From Treponema sp. (GTDB taxonomy: Bacteria > Spirochaetota > Spirochaetia > Treponematales > Treponemataceae): a stretch of DNA of 56,071 nucleotides. The position numbers were made by a program, and so were the translations under genes. The stretch covers positions 1 to 56,071 of the forward strand of contig JAGBIY010000024.1 of the NCBI GenBank assembly GCA_017934745.1, in the 5' to 3' direction. Shown piece after piece: positions 25,480 through 33,595 of the stretch. A model generated the notes under the pieces. That model worked only from the letters and a program-made list of their open reading frames with translations, searched no databases and was not told where the DNA came from. The number at the start of each line of letters is the position of its first letter. The first letter of the stretch is position 1.

Positions 25480-26229
25480 CTACTCTCCTGTTATGTCGCT
25501 TACGATTCTTCCAATGGTCTCGACCGTCTCCTTCTTCGTCTCCGAATAGTTGAGGACGACGTCCTTGAGCATGACGGTCTTCTTGAACGTCTGGTCCGTC
25601 GGTATCACGAACGTCCTGTAGTCGAGCTTGAGGAGCGCCTCCTTGGCGAGCTTGCTGACCGTTAGCCTGTTGTCGTCGCAGTTGAGTATGACGCCTCTTA
25701 TCGCCGGCTTCTGGCTGCGCTTCCTCTTCTGGAACGACTTGATGTTGGAGTCGAACACGTCGAATCCGTTCGCCGAGTACATGTCGAGCAGCAGCACGGG
25801 GTACACGTAGTCTGTCGCCGTGTAGATGTTCTCCTCGAACAGGTCGAAGCTAGGCGCGGTGTCTATGACTGCGTAGTCGAACCCGCCTTTCTCCAGCTCC
25901 TCCATGAGGTCGCAGAACACGAACGGTTCGGAAGCCGATTTTGTCTGCCTGTACTCCCTGAGCGAGCTGTCGAACGGGTCGGACGTGAGCACATACAGGT
26001 TCTCGATTTTCTTGGCGGGAGAGAGCGCCTTGAGAGGCTCTATCTTCCCCGTCAGCACTTCCGACAGCTGGTGGTCCACCTTGTCCACCAGCGTGTTCCC
26101 GCTGTTCGCCTGCGGGTCCGTGTCGATGAGGACCGTCTTCCCCTTCTTCGCGAGACCCGCCGCGACCGTTATCGATATCGTCGACTTTCCGACGCCTCCC
26201 TTGTTGTTTGCGAATGTTATGACCTTCAT
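25480..26229 (-). CDS. parA: ParA-family partition ATPase
   Basis: A 249-residue ATPase that drives plasmid or chromosome segregation. Seen: the deviant Walker A KGGVGKST (residues 10-17, with the signature Lys10), Walker A' LIDTDPQAN (near 37-45) and Walker [10 protein letters not shown]. No N-terminal DNA-binding domain, so it is of the short Soj / type Ib kind. A strong site GGGAGGG four bases before the ATG at 26229 decides the start; frames reading further upstream run into the AT-rich repeats. First gene of the parA / RHH-like / unknown / rep operon. Confidence 0.95.
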   Translation of the reverse strand: MKVITFANNKGGVGKSTISITVAAGLAKKGKTVLIDTDPQANSGNTLVDKVDHQLSEVLTGKIEPLKALSPAKKIENLYVLTSDPFDSSLREYRQTKSASEPFVFCDLMEELEKGGFDYAVIDTAPSFDLFEENIYTATDYVYPVLLLDMYSANGFDVFDSNIKSFQKRKRSQKPAIRGVILNCDDNRLTVSKLAKEALLKLDYRTFVIPTDQTFKKTVMLKDVVLNYSETKKETVETIGRIVSDITGE

Positions 26230-26261
26230 TTTTCCCTCCCGGACATGCCACCGTCTTTTCA

Positions 26262-26398
26262 TGTGGCGATATATATGTTTGTATATATTTATATATGAAC
26301 GTATATAAATATATATCATTATATATAAAATTTATATACGTGCATATATATGTGCGTATATAAATATATATGAATGTATATAAATATATATGAAAAAA
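26262..26398. repeat. AT-rich repeated region upstream of parA, putative centromere
   Basis: About 130 bp composed almost only of TATATA-type DNA in an otherwise GC-rich window. The unit GTATATAAATATATAT recurs three times (near 26310, 26356 and 26377), with further imperfect copies and inverted relatives. It lies immediately before the parA operon and between two divergent gene blocks. Candidate for the partition site and the parA operator; it may also help DNA unwinding. The rest of the 383-bp gap (26399-26540) shows nothing beyond a GC-rich stretch. Confidence 0.6.
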
Positions 26399-26540
26399 AA
26401 AGGCCTTCGAGGATTCGTTTTGAGAGGCTTTTTCGAGTTTTCCGGGTAGTTTCCCGTTTTTGCGGGTGGACGCTGCCACGGGCTTCCTCGTGCGTCTGTC
26501 GGGGGGTGTGAAAAATGCCGTTTTTTCCGTTGCGGGCGAG

Positions 26541-26581
26541 AGTTGACAACGGTTCCGAAAATTGCGTAGAGTTTGTCAACT
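26541..26581 (+). promoter_or_regulatory. bioY promoter with inverted repeat
   Basis: TTGACA (26543-26548) and TAGAGT (26567-26572) with an 18-base spacer. The -35 lies in AGTTGACAAC, which is repeated in inverse form as GTTTGTCAACT at 26571-26581 around the start of transcription. The half-sites resemble BirA half-sites but in the opposite order, so the regulator is uncertain. Confidence 0.5.
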
Positions 26582-26612
26582 AAAAATATTGAAAAAAGGA
26601 GTTTACAATATC

Positions 26613-27257
26613 ATGAACAGGGGTTTGTTGAGAATAGTCATCGTGGCGTTCTTCGCCGCGGTCATCTGCGTCACGGGTTTTTTCAGGATTCCGCTTCCGG
26701 GTCTCCAGTCGGGCGTCGTCCTGCAGAACGCCATGTGCGTCTTGACCGCCGTGCTCATAGGCGGCTTCGCCGGAGGTGCGCCGGCCGCGCTCTTCACCTT
26801 CGTCGGGATAATCGGGGTTCCGATATTCGCGGGTTGGGTCGGAGGCTTCGCGCTGCTCGCGAACGTGAACGGCGGGTTCAGGATAGGCTTCGTTCTTGGG
26901 GCTGTCGTAGCGTCCCTTGTCGCCGGGAAGGCCTCCGCCGGAGAGCGGAATCCGGGTGCCGCCCGCGTCGCCAGGACCGCCGCCGCTGTCCTTGCCGGTA
27001 TGCTCGCCCTCTATATTCCGCAGATATTCTACTGCATGGCGTTCTATTCGGGCGACGTGTACTCGGAGGCTGTCGTCGCGAAACTTTCGCTCGATCCGTC
27101 CCTCGTCGGGCAGGGTGTCGGAACCGCCGGCTCTCTACGCGTCTTCCTCTGGATGTTCTTCCTTCCGTTCGTGCCTGTCGACCTTGTCAAGTCCGTGGTC
27201 GTCGTGCTGCTCTCCCTCAAGCTGAGGCCGGTCGTCGCGCAGTATTTCTACGGCTGA
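26613..27257 (+). CDS. bioY: Biotin ECF transporter S component
   Basis: A 214-residue integral membrane protein that binds biotin and works with an ECF module. The sequence has six hydrophobic segments and BioY-type elements: IPLPG....V.LQ near residues 25-40, the glycine-rich GGFAGGAPAALFTFVGIIGVPIFAG, and a late segment with FLPFVPVDLVKSVVVVLLSLKL typical of BioY C-termini. AAGGAG lies 11 bases before the ATG at 26613. It heads the bioY-bioM-bioN operon, which implies that the cell takes up biotin from its surroundings. Confidence 0.92.
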   Translation: MNRGLLRIVIVAFFAAVICVTGFFRIPLPGLQSGVVLQNAMCVLTAVLIGGFAGGAPAALFTFVGIIGVPIFAGWVGGFALLANVNGGFRIGFVLGAVVASLVAGKASAGERNPGAARVARTAAAVLAGMLALYIPQIFYCMAFYSGDVYSEAVVAKLSLDPSLVGQGVGTAGSLRVFLWMFFLPFVPVDLVKSVVVVLLSLKLRPVVAQYFYG

Positions 27258-27315
27258 CAGTTTCTTCTATATTATAAAGCCGCATTTTTCTTTTTTGTCG
27301 GATTGGGGGAATTTT

Positions 27316-28017
27316 ATGGAAGGCAATTCTGTTCGCAGAATCGTGGTCGACGGCGTGTCCAAGTCGTTCAGGACTTTCGGGGGCGTGCACGAGGCTTTGA
27401 AGGGCGTGTCGTTCTCGGTGGACGAGGGTAGCGCGGTCGTAATTGGAGGGGAGAACGGATCGGGGAAGAGCGTTCTGATGGGGATAATCGCGGGTCTTGA
27501 GAAGCCCGACTCCGGGAGCGTTTCGTGCTTCGGGAAGGTCGGACTCGTCTTCCAGGACGCCGACACGCAGATACTGGGCGAGACTCCGAGGGAGGACGTC
27601 GCGGTGGGGCCGAGGAACCAGAAGCGGCCGAGGAAGGAGGTGGACGCTCTTGTGGAGGCCGCCCTGGCGAGGACAGACCTTTCGGGAGGGCAGAAGAGGC
27701 GGCTCGCCGTCGCATGCATGATAGCCATGGAGAATCCGATAATAATCTTCGACGAGCCGTACGCCAACCTCGACTACGGCGGCGTGAGGCAGGTGAACGC
27801 CCTCGTCTCCTCGCTGAAGGAGGAGGGGAAGACCGTTTTGATACTGACGCACGAGCTTGAGAAGTGCCTGGCTTTGGCCGACAGGTTCATCGTGCTTTTC
27901 CGCGGAGAGAAGGTGTTCGACGGGACTCCTGCAGACGGGCTTTCGGAGAACCTTGAGGAATGGAACATACGGAATCCTCTGTCGAGCTACTCCAGCGTCG
28001 GGGACCTCCTTTGGTGA
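27316..28017 (+). CDS. bioM: Biotin ECF transporter ATPase
   Basis: A 233-residue ABC ATPase energising BioY/BioN. Walker A GENGSGKS, Q-loop VFQDAD, signature LSGGQ, Walker B IIIFDEP and the switch His (LTHE) are all present. The helical domain between Q-loop and signature is short: only about ten residues (VEAALARTD) precede LSGGQ, where family members usually have a longer segment. GGGGGA five bases before the ATG at 27316 decides the start. It is followed by bioN after 7 bases. Confidence 0.9.
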   Translation: MEGNSVRRIVVDGVSKSFRTFGGVHEALKGVSFSVDEGSAVVIGGENGSGKSVLMGIIAGLEKPDSGSVSCFGKVGLVFQDADTQILGETPREDVAVGPRNQKRPRKEVDALVEAALARTDLSGGQKRRLAVACMIAMENPIIIFDEPYANLDYGGVRQVNALVSSLKEEGKTVLILTHELEKCLALADRFIVLFRGEKVFDGTPADGLSENLEEWNIRNPLSSYSSVGDLLW

Positions 28018-28024
28018 GGGCTTT

Positions 28025-28735
28025 ATGACTGAGCTTCCGGTTTTCAGCTACCGCCAGGGCGTCTCGTTCGTCCACAGAATCCCTTCCTGGGTGAAGATTC
28101 TCTCCATTCCGCTGTTCAACATCGCCATGTTCACGGTCGATTGGAGGGCGTCCCTCTTCTTCATCCCGTTCTTCGTCATCCTTTTCTTCGCCGTCGGCTT
28201 CTCTGTCCGGGAGCAGCTCCGCGACTTGTCGCCCGTCTTCTACTACTGCTCGTTCCTGTACCTGATGAATTTCATCGTACTGACCTGCTCCCTTTCGGCC
28301 GCGTCCTTCCACTCTTTCCCCGCCGGATTCTCTCCCGTCCGCTTCCTCGGTGTCCTGAAGGCTTCGTTCCTTGAGACCGCGCTCGACCCTTCGACCATGA
28401 AATTCTCTCTCCGGTTCTGCGCCTGCGTCCAGAGCTGCGCCATGATGTTCGGGACTTCAAGCTCGGTGCAGATAAGGGAGGGAATAGAGAAAATCGAGGT
28501 TTTCGTCAGGAATCTTCTGCCTTTCGGAAAGGAGCCGAGGTTCTCTCTCGCCGTTTCCATGCTCGTCGTCTTTATTCCGACGGTCTTCAGGATATGGAGC
28601 AGGCTCTGCCTTGCCTACCGGGCGCGCGGGGGGAAGCCGTCCCTGTCGATGGTCCTCGTACTCGTGCCCCAGCTCTTTTCGGTGGGGCTCCGCACCGCAT
28701 TCGAGACGACTAAGTCGATAATGAACCGCATGTAG
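28025..28735 (+). CDS. bioN: Biotin ECF transporter T component
   Basis: A 236-residue transmembrane coupling protein of the CbiQ/EcfT family. Hydrophobic segments occur near residues 25-45, 45-65, 75-100 and 180-200, and the coupling signature with Ala-Arg-Gly is seen in AYRARGG near residue 200. TGAGGG precedes the ATG at 28025, 7 bases after the bioM stop. With bioY and bioM it makes a dedicated three-part biotin transporter. Confidence 0.88.
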   Translation: MTELPVFSYRQGVSFVHRIPSWVKILSIPLFNIAMFTVDWRASLFFIPFFVILFFAVGFSVREQLRDLSPVFYYCSFLYLMNFIVLTCSLSAASFHSFPAGFSPVRFLGVLKASFLETALDPSTMKFSLRFCACVQSCAMMFGTSSSVQIREGIEKIEVFVRNLLPFGKEPRFSLAVSMLVVFIPTVFRIWSRLCLAYRARGGKPSLSMVLVLVPQLFSVGLRTAFETTKSIMNRM

Positions 28736-28910
28736 ACTTTTTCCTCTCCGATTCACGATGATGTTCAATAAGATGTAGGAAAATTCATCAATTATTGTTC
28801 TAGAATGGAAAATGTATGTTTGTCGCGCCGGAACGATGCCTTCCATGATATGTAGCCGTCAGGGATTCCTCTTTCCGGCGGATGAAACGTTTCAAAAATG
28901 GAGGCATGTT

Positions 28911-31250
28911 TTGAAAAAAATCAAATTCGCACTCGCGTTGGCTTCCCTCGCCGCAATCGGCGCGTCGGCTTTCGCGAACAAAATCACGCTCAACGGGAAG
29001 GAATTCGACAGCATCCAGAAGGCGCTGGACTCCATCTCCGACGGCGGCTCCTACACGATTTCGCTTGAGCCTGGCGTGTACAACGAGGTCCTGTACTACA
29101 AGGGAAGCGCCGACATCAAGATTTCAGGAAAGTCGTCGAAGAAGTACGGAAGCGACGTCGTGATTTCCGAATGCAACGACGGAGACCTCTACAAGCAGAA
29201 GAGGGCCTCTTCTGCACAGAACGGACGCTGCATCTTCGAATTCGAGGGAACGGGAAACCTCACTCTTGAGAACGTCACGATGGAGAACACTTTCTCAAGG
29301 AAGACGATGAAGGGTTCCAACACGCAGGCCGAGACGATAGGCTTCGACTCCACAGGAAACCTCGCGGCGTACAACTGCGCGTTCAAGTCCCACCAGGACA
29401 CCCTCAGGATGACCGGAAAATCCTGGTTCTACGACTGCTATGTCGAGGGCGACACGGACTTCATCTGGATGGAGGCGAAGGGAGTCGTGGCCCTGTTCGA
29501 GAACTGCGAGATAAAGGCTCTGTTCGACGAGAAGTCCCAGAGCATCATCGGCGCTCCTAGGATGAACTACGGAACCAGGGCCGGAAAGGGTCTCGTCATC
29601 TACAACTCGAAGGTGTACCGCGACGACACTCCGGCGGGAGAGGTTCCGCAGTCGTTCGCGCTCGCACGCACTCCGTGGAATTCCGGGTACTACAACCAGG
29701 TCGCCTACGTCAACACCAGTTTGAGCGGCGTCGACAAGGAGATTTGGAAGGGCGAGCCTCTCCTCGCGGACGGGGTTGGAAAGACGACAATCGGCTGGAA
29801 GATAGACGAGGCTTCCCTCAAGACGCTCGGCGTGGATGCCAAGGGAAGGGACGACGTGCTCTCAAAGAAGGAGATTGCCTCTGAGTATTCGGGCCGCCGC
29901 GCCATCTTGAACAGGGTGTTCGACTTCTCTAGGAACGCTTTCAGGAAGGACTACGACAGGAACTGGGACATCGACTCTTTCATAAAGAAGAACGGATGGA
30001 GCGTCGCCGCGGACAAGTCCAAGGAGATTGCGTCGGGAGAGAAGGCCGCGGAGATAACTGTGTTCGACTTCTCCAAGGGCGACAAGTTCGACGGGCTTTC
30101 TGTCAACGGCTTTGCGGCCGCTTCGGATGTGAACGCCGCTAAGTCCGAGGTTCCGTATGCGCTCGGCGCGGCCGGAAGCTCCCTCTCGTTCCCCGTCAAG
30201 TCCAAGTCCATCGTCACGGTCTACGGACTCTTCAAGGGAAAGGTCTCTGTCTCGGTCGACAATCAGGGCGAAGGCGTGATGGAATTCAACAACGGCTCAA
30301 AGGTCAACGAAATCGCCGATTCGTATGTCGTGTACAACAAGAAGGGCACCGTGACCATCAAGGCTCTGGAGGATTCCTGCATCTCGAAGATTGTCGTGGA
30401 GACCGACCCGAAAATCAAGTTCGCCCCTGTCAAGGCGATAAAGGTGACATCCGCCGACGGAGTTTCCGAGCTGAAGGCAAGGGCGAAGCTCCAGATGTAC
30501 GCGTCCCTCGACCCGGTTCTCGCCTCCAACAGGGACTATGTGTGGACAATCTCCGACCCGTCCGTCGCTTCCATAAGCGAATTCGGAATCCTCAAGGCCG
30601 GCGCGAATTCTGAGGACAAGGTCGTGACTGTCACGGCGACTTCCCGCGACTCCAACAAGGCTTCCGGATCCATGCAGGTGAAGATTCTCAAGGTCAACCC
30701 GAAGGAGTACACCGCCACTTGGTTCGGAAGCATCGACGCTTCCAAGTCTCTTGAGGGCGAGGTCGACAACGCTGAAATCGCGTCCGTCGGAAAGGCCGTT
30801 CCGTTCGGCAAGGGCGGAAAGTGGGCTTTGAACGCTTCAAAATTCAACGCGAGCTTCTCCGACGGCGGAATCTCATACGAGGGATTCCCTGTGAAAATCG
30901 AGGGAGACGACAAAATCTACGTCGACTTCCCGTTCACCGCCAAGAAGGATTTGCAGATAAAGTCCATCGCCATCTCCTACGGAAACCACGGAACATCCAA
31001 CGTCGGTGTCCTCGTCTCTGTCGTGAGGGGCGCGGCCGTCGAGGAGATTCTGGACGACACCACAAGGAAGTGCCGCAGCATAAAGAAGGTCTACGACGAC
31101 GAGGGACTCCTCGACACCATCGACGTGGCTGCCGGCGAGACAATCATGCTCAGGATAGAGCTCTACGGATACAACGGAAACCCGATCGACATCGCGAAGG
31201 GCAAGGCTCCGACCATCGGAACCGTCCAGATTTCTGGACTTGCGAAGTAG
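28911..31250 (+). CDS. Pectin methylesterase (CE8) with C-terminal Ig-like domain
   Basis: A 779-residue exported esterase removing methyl groups from pectin so that lyases can act. The start is TTG at 28911 with GGAGG six bases upstream; it gives a proper signal peptide (KKIKFALALASLAAIGASAFA). The right-handed helix domain spans about residues 24-330 with catalytic Asp163 (HQDTL), Asp183 (TDFIW), a likely Gln139 and Arg253 (ARTPW). The usual DFIFG reads DFIWM here, an altered active-site edge. Residues about 505-590 form an Ig-like domain of the Big_2 type; the last 190 residues are an unknown beta-rich domain. A terminator follows. Confidence 0.88.
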   Translation: MKKIKFALALASLAAIGASAFANKITLNGKEFDSIQKALDSISDGGSYTISLEPGVYNEVLYYKGSADIKISGKSSKKYGSDVVISECNDGDLYKQKRASSAQNGRCIFEFEGTGNLTLENVTMENTFSRKTMKGSNTQAETIGFDSTGNLAAYNCAFKSHQDTLRMTGKSWFYDCYVEGDTDFIWMEAKGVVALFENCEIKALFDEKSQSIIGAPRMNYGTRAGKGLVIYNSKVYRDDTPAGEVPQSFALARTPWNSGYYNQVAYVNTSLSGVDKEIWKGEPLLADGVGKTTIGWKIDEASLKTLGVDAKGRDDVLSKKEIASEYSGRRAILNRVFDFSRNAFRKDYDRNWDIDSFIKKNGWSVAADKSKEIASGEKAAEITVFDFSKGDKFDGLSVNGFAAASDVNAAKSEVPYALGAAGSSLSFPVKSKSIVTVYGLFKGKVSVSVDNQGEGVMEFNNGSKVNEIADSYVVYNKKGTVTIKALEDSCISKIVVETDPKIKFAPVKAIKVTSADGVSELKARAKLQMYASLDPVLASNRDYVWTISDPSVASISEFGILKAGANSEDKVVTVTATSRDSNKASGSMQVKILKVNPKEYTATWFGSIDASKSLEGEVDNAEIASVGKAVPFGKGGKWALNASKFNASFSDGGISYEGFPVKIEGDDKIYVDFPFTAKKDLQIKSIAISYGNHGTSNVGVLVSVVRGAAVEEILDDTTRKCRSIKKVYDDEGLLDTIDVAAGETIMLRIELYGYNGNPIDIAKGKAPTIGTVQISGLAK

Positions 31251-31306
31251 TCCGTTCATCTTCGTTTTTTGAGCCTGCGCGATGCCTCCGCGGTGTCGCG
31301 CGCGTG

Positions 31307-31345
31307 AATCCCGGATTCCATTCTCTGGAATTCGGGATTTTTTTT
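31307..31345 (+). terminator. Rho-independent terminator after the pectin methylesterase
   Basis: A 14-bp stem with one mismatch (31307-31320 with 31326-31339), a 5-base loop and eight or more T. It separates the esterase from the PBP1C gene. Confidence 0.85.
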
Positions 31346-31369
31346 CGCATTGACTGTATTTTTGTCTGC

Positions 31370-33502
31370 ATGGAATTCAAGAAAATCTTTTCCGCAAGGC
31401 TTTTCAGGGCCGCTTTTTCTTTCGCTCTCTCCCTCGCCGTTCTCCGGCTTTTCCTTTTCGTCCTCCCTTTCCCGGAGCTTTCGAGGTTCGAGGACAGGGA
31501 CGTGAGCACCAGGGTTTTCGACAGGAACGGCTCGATAGTCCTGATTCTTCCGCTTGGGGAAGGGCTTCGGCGCGAGTTCGTCCCCATCTCGGAGATTCCG
31601 AAGGACGTGAGGGACGGTTTCGTCGACGCGGAGGACAGGCGGTTCTTCCTGCATTTCGGGGTGGATTTGCTTTCCGTGGCGAGGGCCGCGTTCCAGAACG
31701 TTTCGGGCGGGCGCAAGGTTTCGGGCGCGTCGACGATAACGATGCAGCTCGCGCGGATGGTGTCCCCGTCCGAAAGGCGCGATTTCCCTGCGAAAATCAA
31801 GGATTCCGTGAACGCGGTGAGAATCGAGGGGAAACTCTCGAAGAAGCGCATACTTGAGCTGTACTTGAACAACGTCCCGTTCGGAAAAAACTGCGAGGGC
31901 GTGGCGACGACGGCGAGGACGTTCTACGGGAAGGAGCTTTCAGAGCTGACCTCGGACGAGATTTCGATTCTCGCATCCATTCCGAGGAACCCCAGCGCGA
32001 GGAACCGGCTGGAGAAGAGCTTCAAGTATCCGTTCGGCTTTCCCCACTACGTCCGATATTTGAAGAATTCAGGCGCGTTCGACAGGAAGGGGAGGCCGGG
32101 AAGGTGCACTCTGCCGTCCGTGTCGCTGAGCGTCGATTCCGCACTGCAGAATTTCGCCTCCGAGTGCGTGGTGGAATCCTTGGCGAGGTCGGGGAATTCG
32201 AGGATAACGAACGCGGCCGCCTTCGTCTGCGACTCCAGGACGGGGGACGTGCTCGCGTGGGTCGGAAGCGAGGGCTGGGACGACCATGAAGGGGGCGGGC
32301 AGCTGGACGGCGTTTTGAACAGGGTGCAGCCGGGGAGCAGCATGAAGCCGTTCTTGTACGCGCTCGCGCTCGACTGCGGCTTCCTTCCCACCGACATTCT
32401 CGACGACGTTCCGAAGGAGTTCGGGGACAGGAACCTGTACATTCCGCAGAATTTCAACAACCGGTTCAACGGTCCTGTGCGTTTCCGTGTCGCGCTGGCC
32501 TCCAGTTTGAACATTCCTGCCGTGACCCTCCTCGACAGTGTCGGAGTCGGGAAGTACCTGTCCGTCCTCGACAGCCTCGGATTCTCCTCCCTCGTGGAGG
32601 ACGGGAGCGGAGCGGCGGCTGACTTGGGGCTTGCCCTGGGCGCGGGCGAGGTTACGCTCCGGGAACTTTGCGAGGCTTTCCGCGTGTTCGTCTGCGACGG
32701 CCTCGACTCCGGCTCTGGGCGCAGAGTCTACTCTTCCGACACCGCCAGGATAATCTGCTCGATTCTCTCCGACAAGAACGCGAGGTCGATGGGGTTCGGC
32801 TACTCCCAGACGTTCGAGACGGACTATCCGGCAATCTTCAAGACGGGGACCGCCAACCAGTACCAGAGCATCGTGGCTCTTGGGGCGACGAGGAATTTCT
32901 GCGTCGGAGTCTGGATGGGGAATTTCAGCGGGAACACTGTAGTCGGAAAGACCGGAAGCTCGCTTCCAGCTTACGCCGCAAAATCAATCCTCGACTACCT
33001 TGAGCGCGGCGGCCGGGACGCTCCGGGGTTCGACGAGCCTGAGGGGTTCGTGAAGAGAAAAGTCTGCTCCGTTTCTGGAAAGCTTCCGTGCGAGTTCTGC
33101 AGTTCGACAGTCCTTGAGTACGTCCCAAAGGATGGCGCGGAAGAGAAGGTCGGCAGGTGCACATGGCACAAGCGGAACGGGCTTTTCCTTCCGAGCGGCT
33201 ACCAGAGTTGGCTCTCTTCGGACGCGGCTTCGATAGACTACGGTTCGGAGCCTCTCAGGATAACAAGCCCCAAGTCGGGCGGCGTCTACTATTTCGACGA
33301 GAGCAGGAACCGCCTCCGGCAGTTCGTCCGGTTCGAGGCGGTCGGCGGCGACGACGGCGTGGCGCGTGTCCTCCTCGACGGAGAGGAGATTTCGCGGCTG
33401 GAGCGTCCTTTCATGATGAACATGGACGCGACGAGGGGCGAGCATGTCGTGACGGTGGAGTGCGCGGGGGAGACCGACAGCGTGGAATTCTCCGTGAAGT
33501 GA
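31370..33502 (+). CDS. pbpC: Penicillin-binding protein 1C (bifunctional murein synthase)
   Basis: A 710-residue inner-membrane enzyme that polymerises and cross-links peptidoglycan. One N-terminal membrane span (residues about 12-34). Glycosyltransferase 51 motifs: AEDRRFF with Glu88, GASTITMQLARM (119-130) and RILELYLNNVPFG (160-172). Transpeptidase motifs: S323-S-M-K326, SLN in ASSLNIP, and KTGT. The C-terminal region ending in a small beta domain fits the BiPBP_C extension of PBP1C. The ATG at 31370 has no Shine-Dalgarno sequence; TATTTT lies 7 bases upstream. PBP1C usually neighbours alpha-2-macroglobulin, which here lies 14 kb away on the other strand. Confidence 0.93.
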   Translation: MEFKKIFSARLFRAAFSFALSLAVLRLFLFVLPFPELSRFEDRDVSTRVFDRNGSIVLILPLGEGLRREFVPISEIPKDVRDGFVDAEDRRFFLHFGVDLLSVARAAFQNVSGGRKVSGASTITMQLARMVSPSERRDFPAKIKDSVNAVRIEGKLSKKRILELYLNNVPFGKNCEGVATTARTFYGKELSELTSDEISILASIPRNPSARNRLEKSFKYPFGFPHYVRYLKNSGAFDRKGRPGRCTLPSVSLSVDSALQNFASECVVESLARSGNSRITNAAAFVCDSRTGDVLAWVGSEGWDDHEGGGQLDGVLNRVQPGSSMKPFLYALALDCGFLPTDILDDVPKEFGDRNLYIPQNFNNRFNGPVRFRVALASSLNIPAVTLLDSVGVGKYLSVLDSLGFSSLVEDGSGAAADLGLALGAGEVTLRELCEAFRVFVCDGLDSGSGRRVYSSDTARIICSILSDKNARSMGFGYSQTFETDYPAIFKTGTANQYQSIVALGATRNFCVGVWMGNFSGNTVVGKTGSSLPAYAAKSILDYLERGGRDAPGFDEPEGFVKRKVCSVSGKLPCEFCSSTVLEYVPKDGAEEKVGRCTWHKRNGLFLPSGYQSWLSSDAASIDYGSEPLRITSPKSGGVYYFDESRNRLRQFVRFEAVGGDDGVARVLLDGEEISRLERPFMMNMDATRGEHVVTVECAGETDSVEFSVK

Positions 33503-33550
33503 GCGGATTCTTCCCGCGCGGAATTTTTGGGTGTGCCGAAAATTTTGGCG

Positions 33551-33564
33551 TGCAATCGGTTGCG
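33551..33564. promoter_or_regulatory. LacI-family operator before galT
   Basis: TGCAATCGGTTGCG, one base from the operators at the galactan operon and at lacI. It lies 31 bases before the galT ATG. TTGGCG abuts it upstream as a possible -35, but no good -10 is visible. Confidence 0.7.
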
Positions 33565-33595
33565 CAAAAGCGGAAAAGGTGCTTGAATTGAATGC

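Noticed and set aside
26262..26398. Regular short repeats suggesting a CRISPR array
   Set aside because: The repeats are low-complexity TATATA units without unique spacers of constant length and no cas gene is near.
26541..26581. Classical BirA operator before bioY
   Set aside because: The half-sites are in reverse order and too far apart for the known BirA consensus.
30821..31369. N-terminal extension of PBP1C into the esterase gene
   Set aside because: It overlaps the esterase and its terminator; the ATG at 31370 gives the expected membrane anchor directly.
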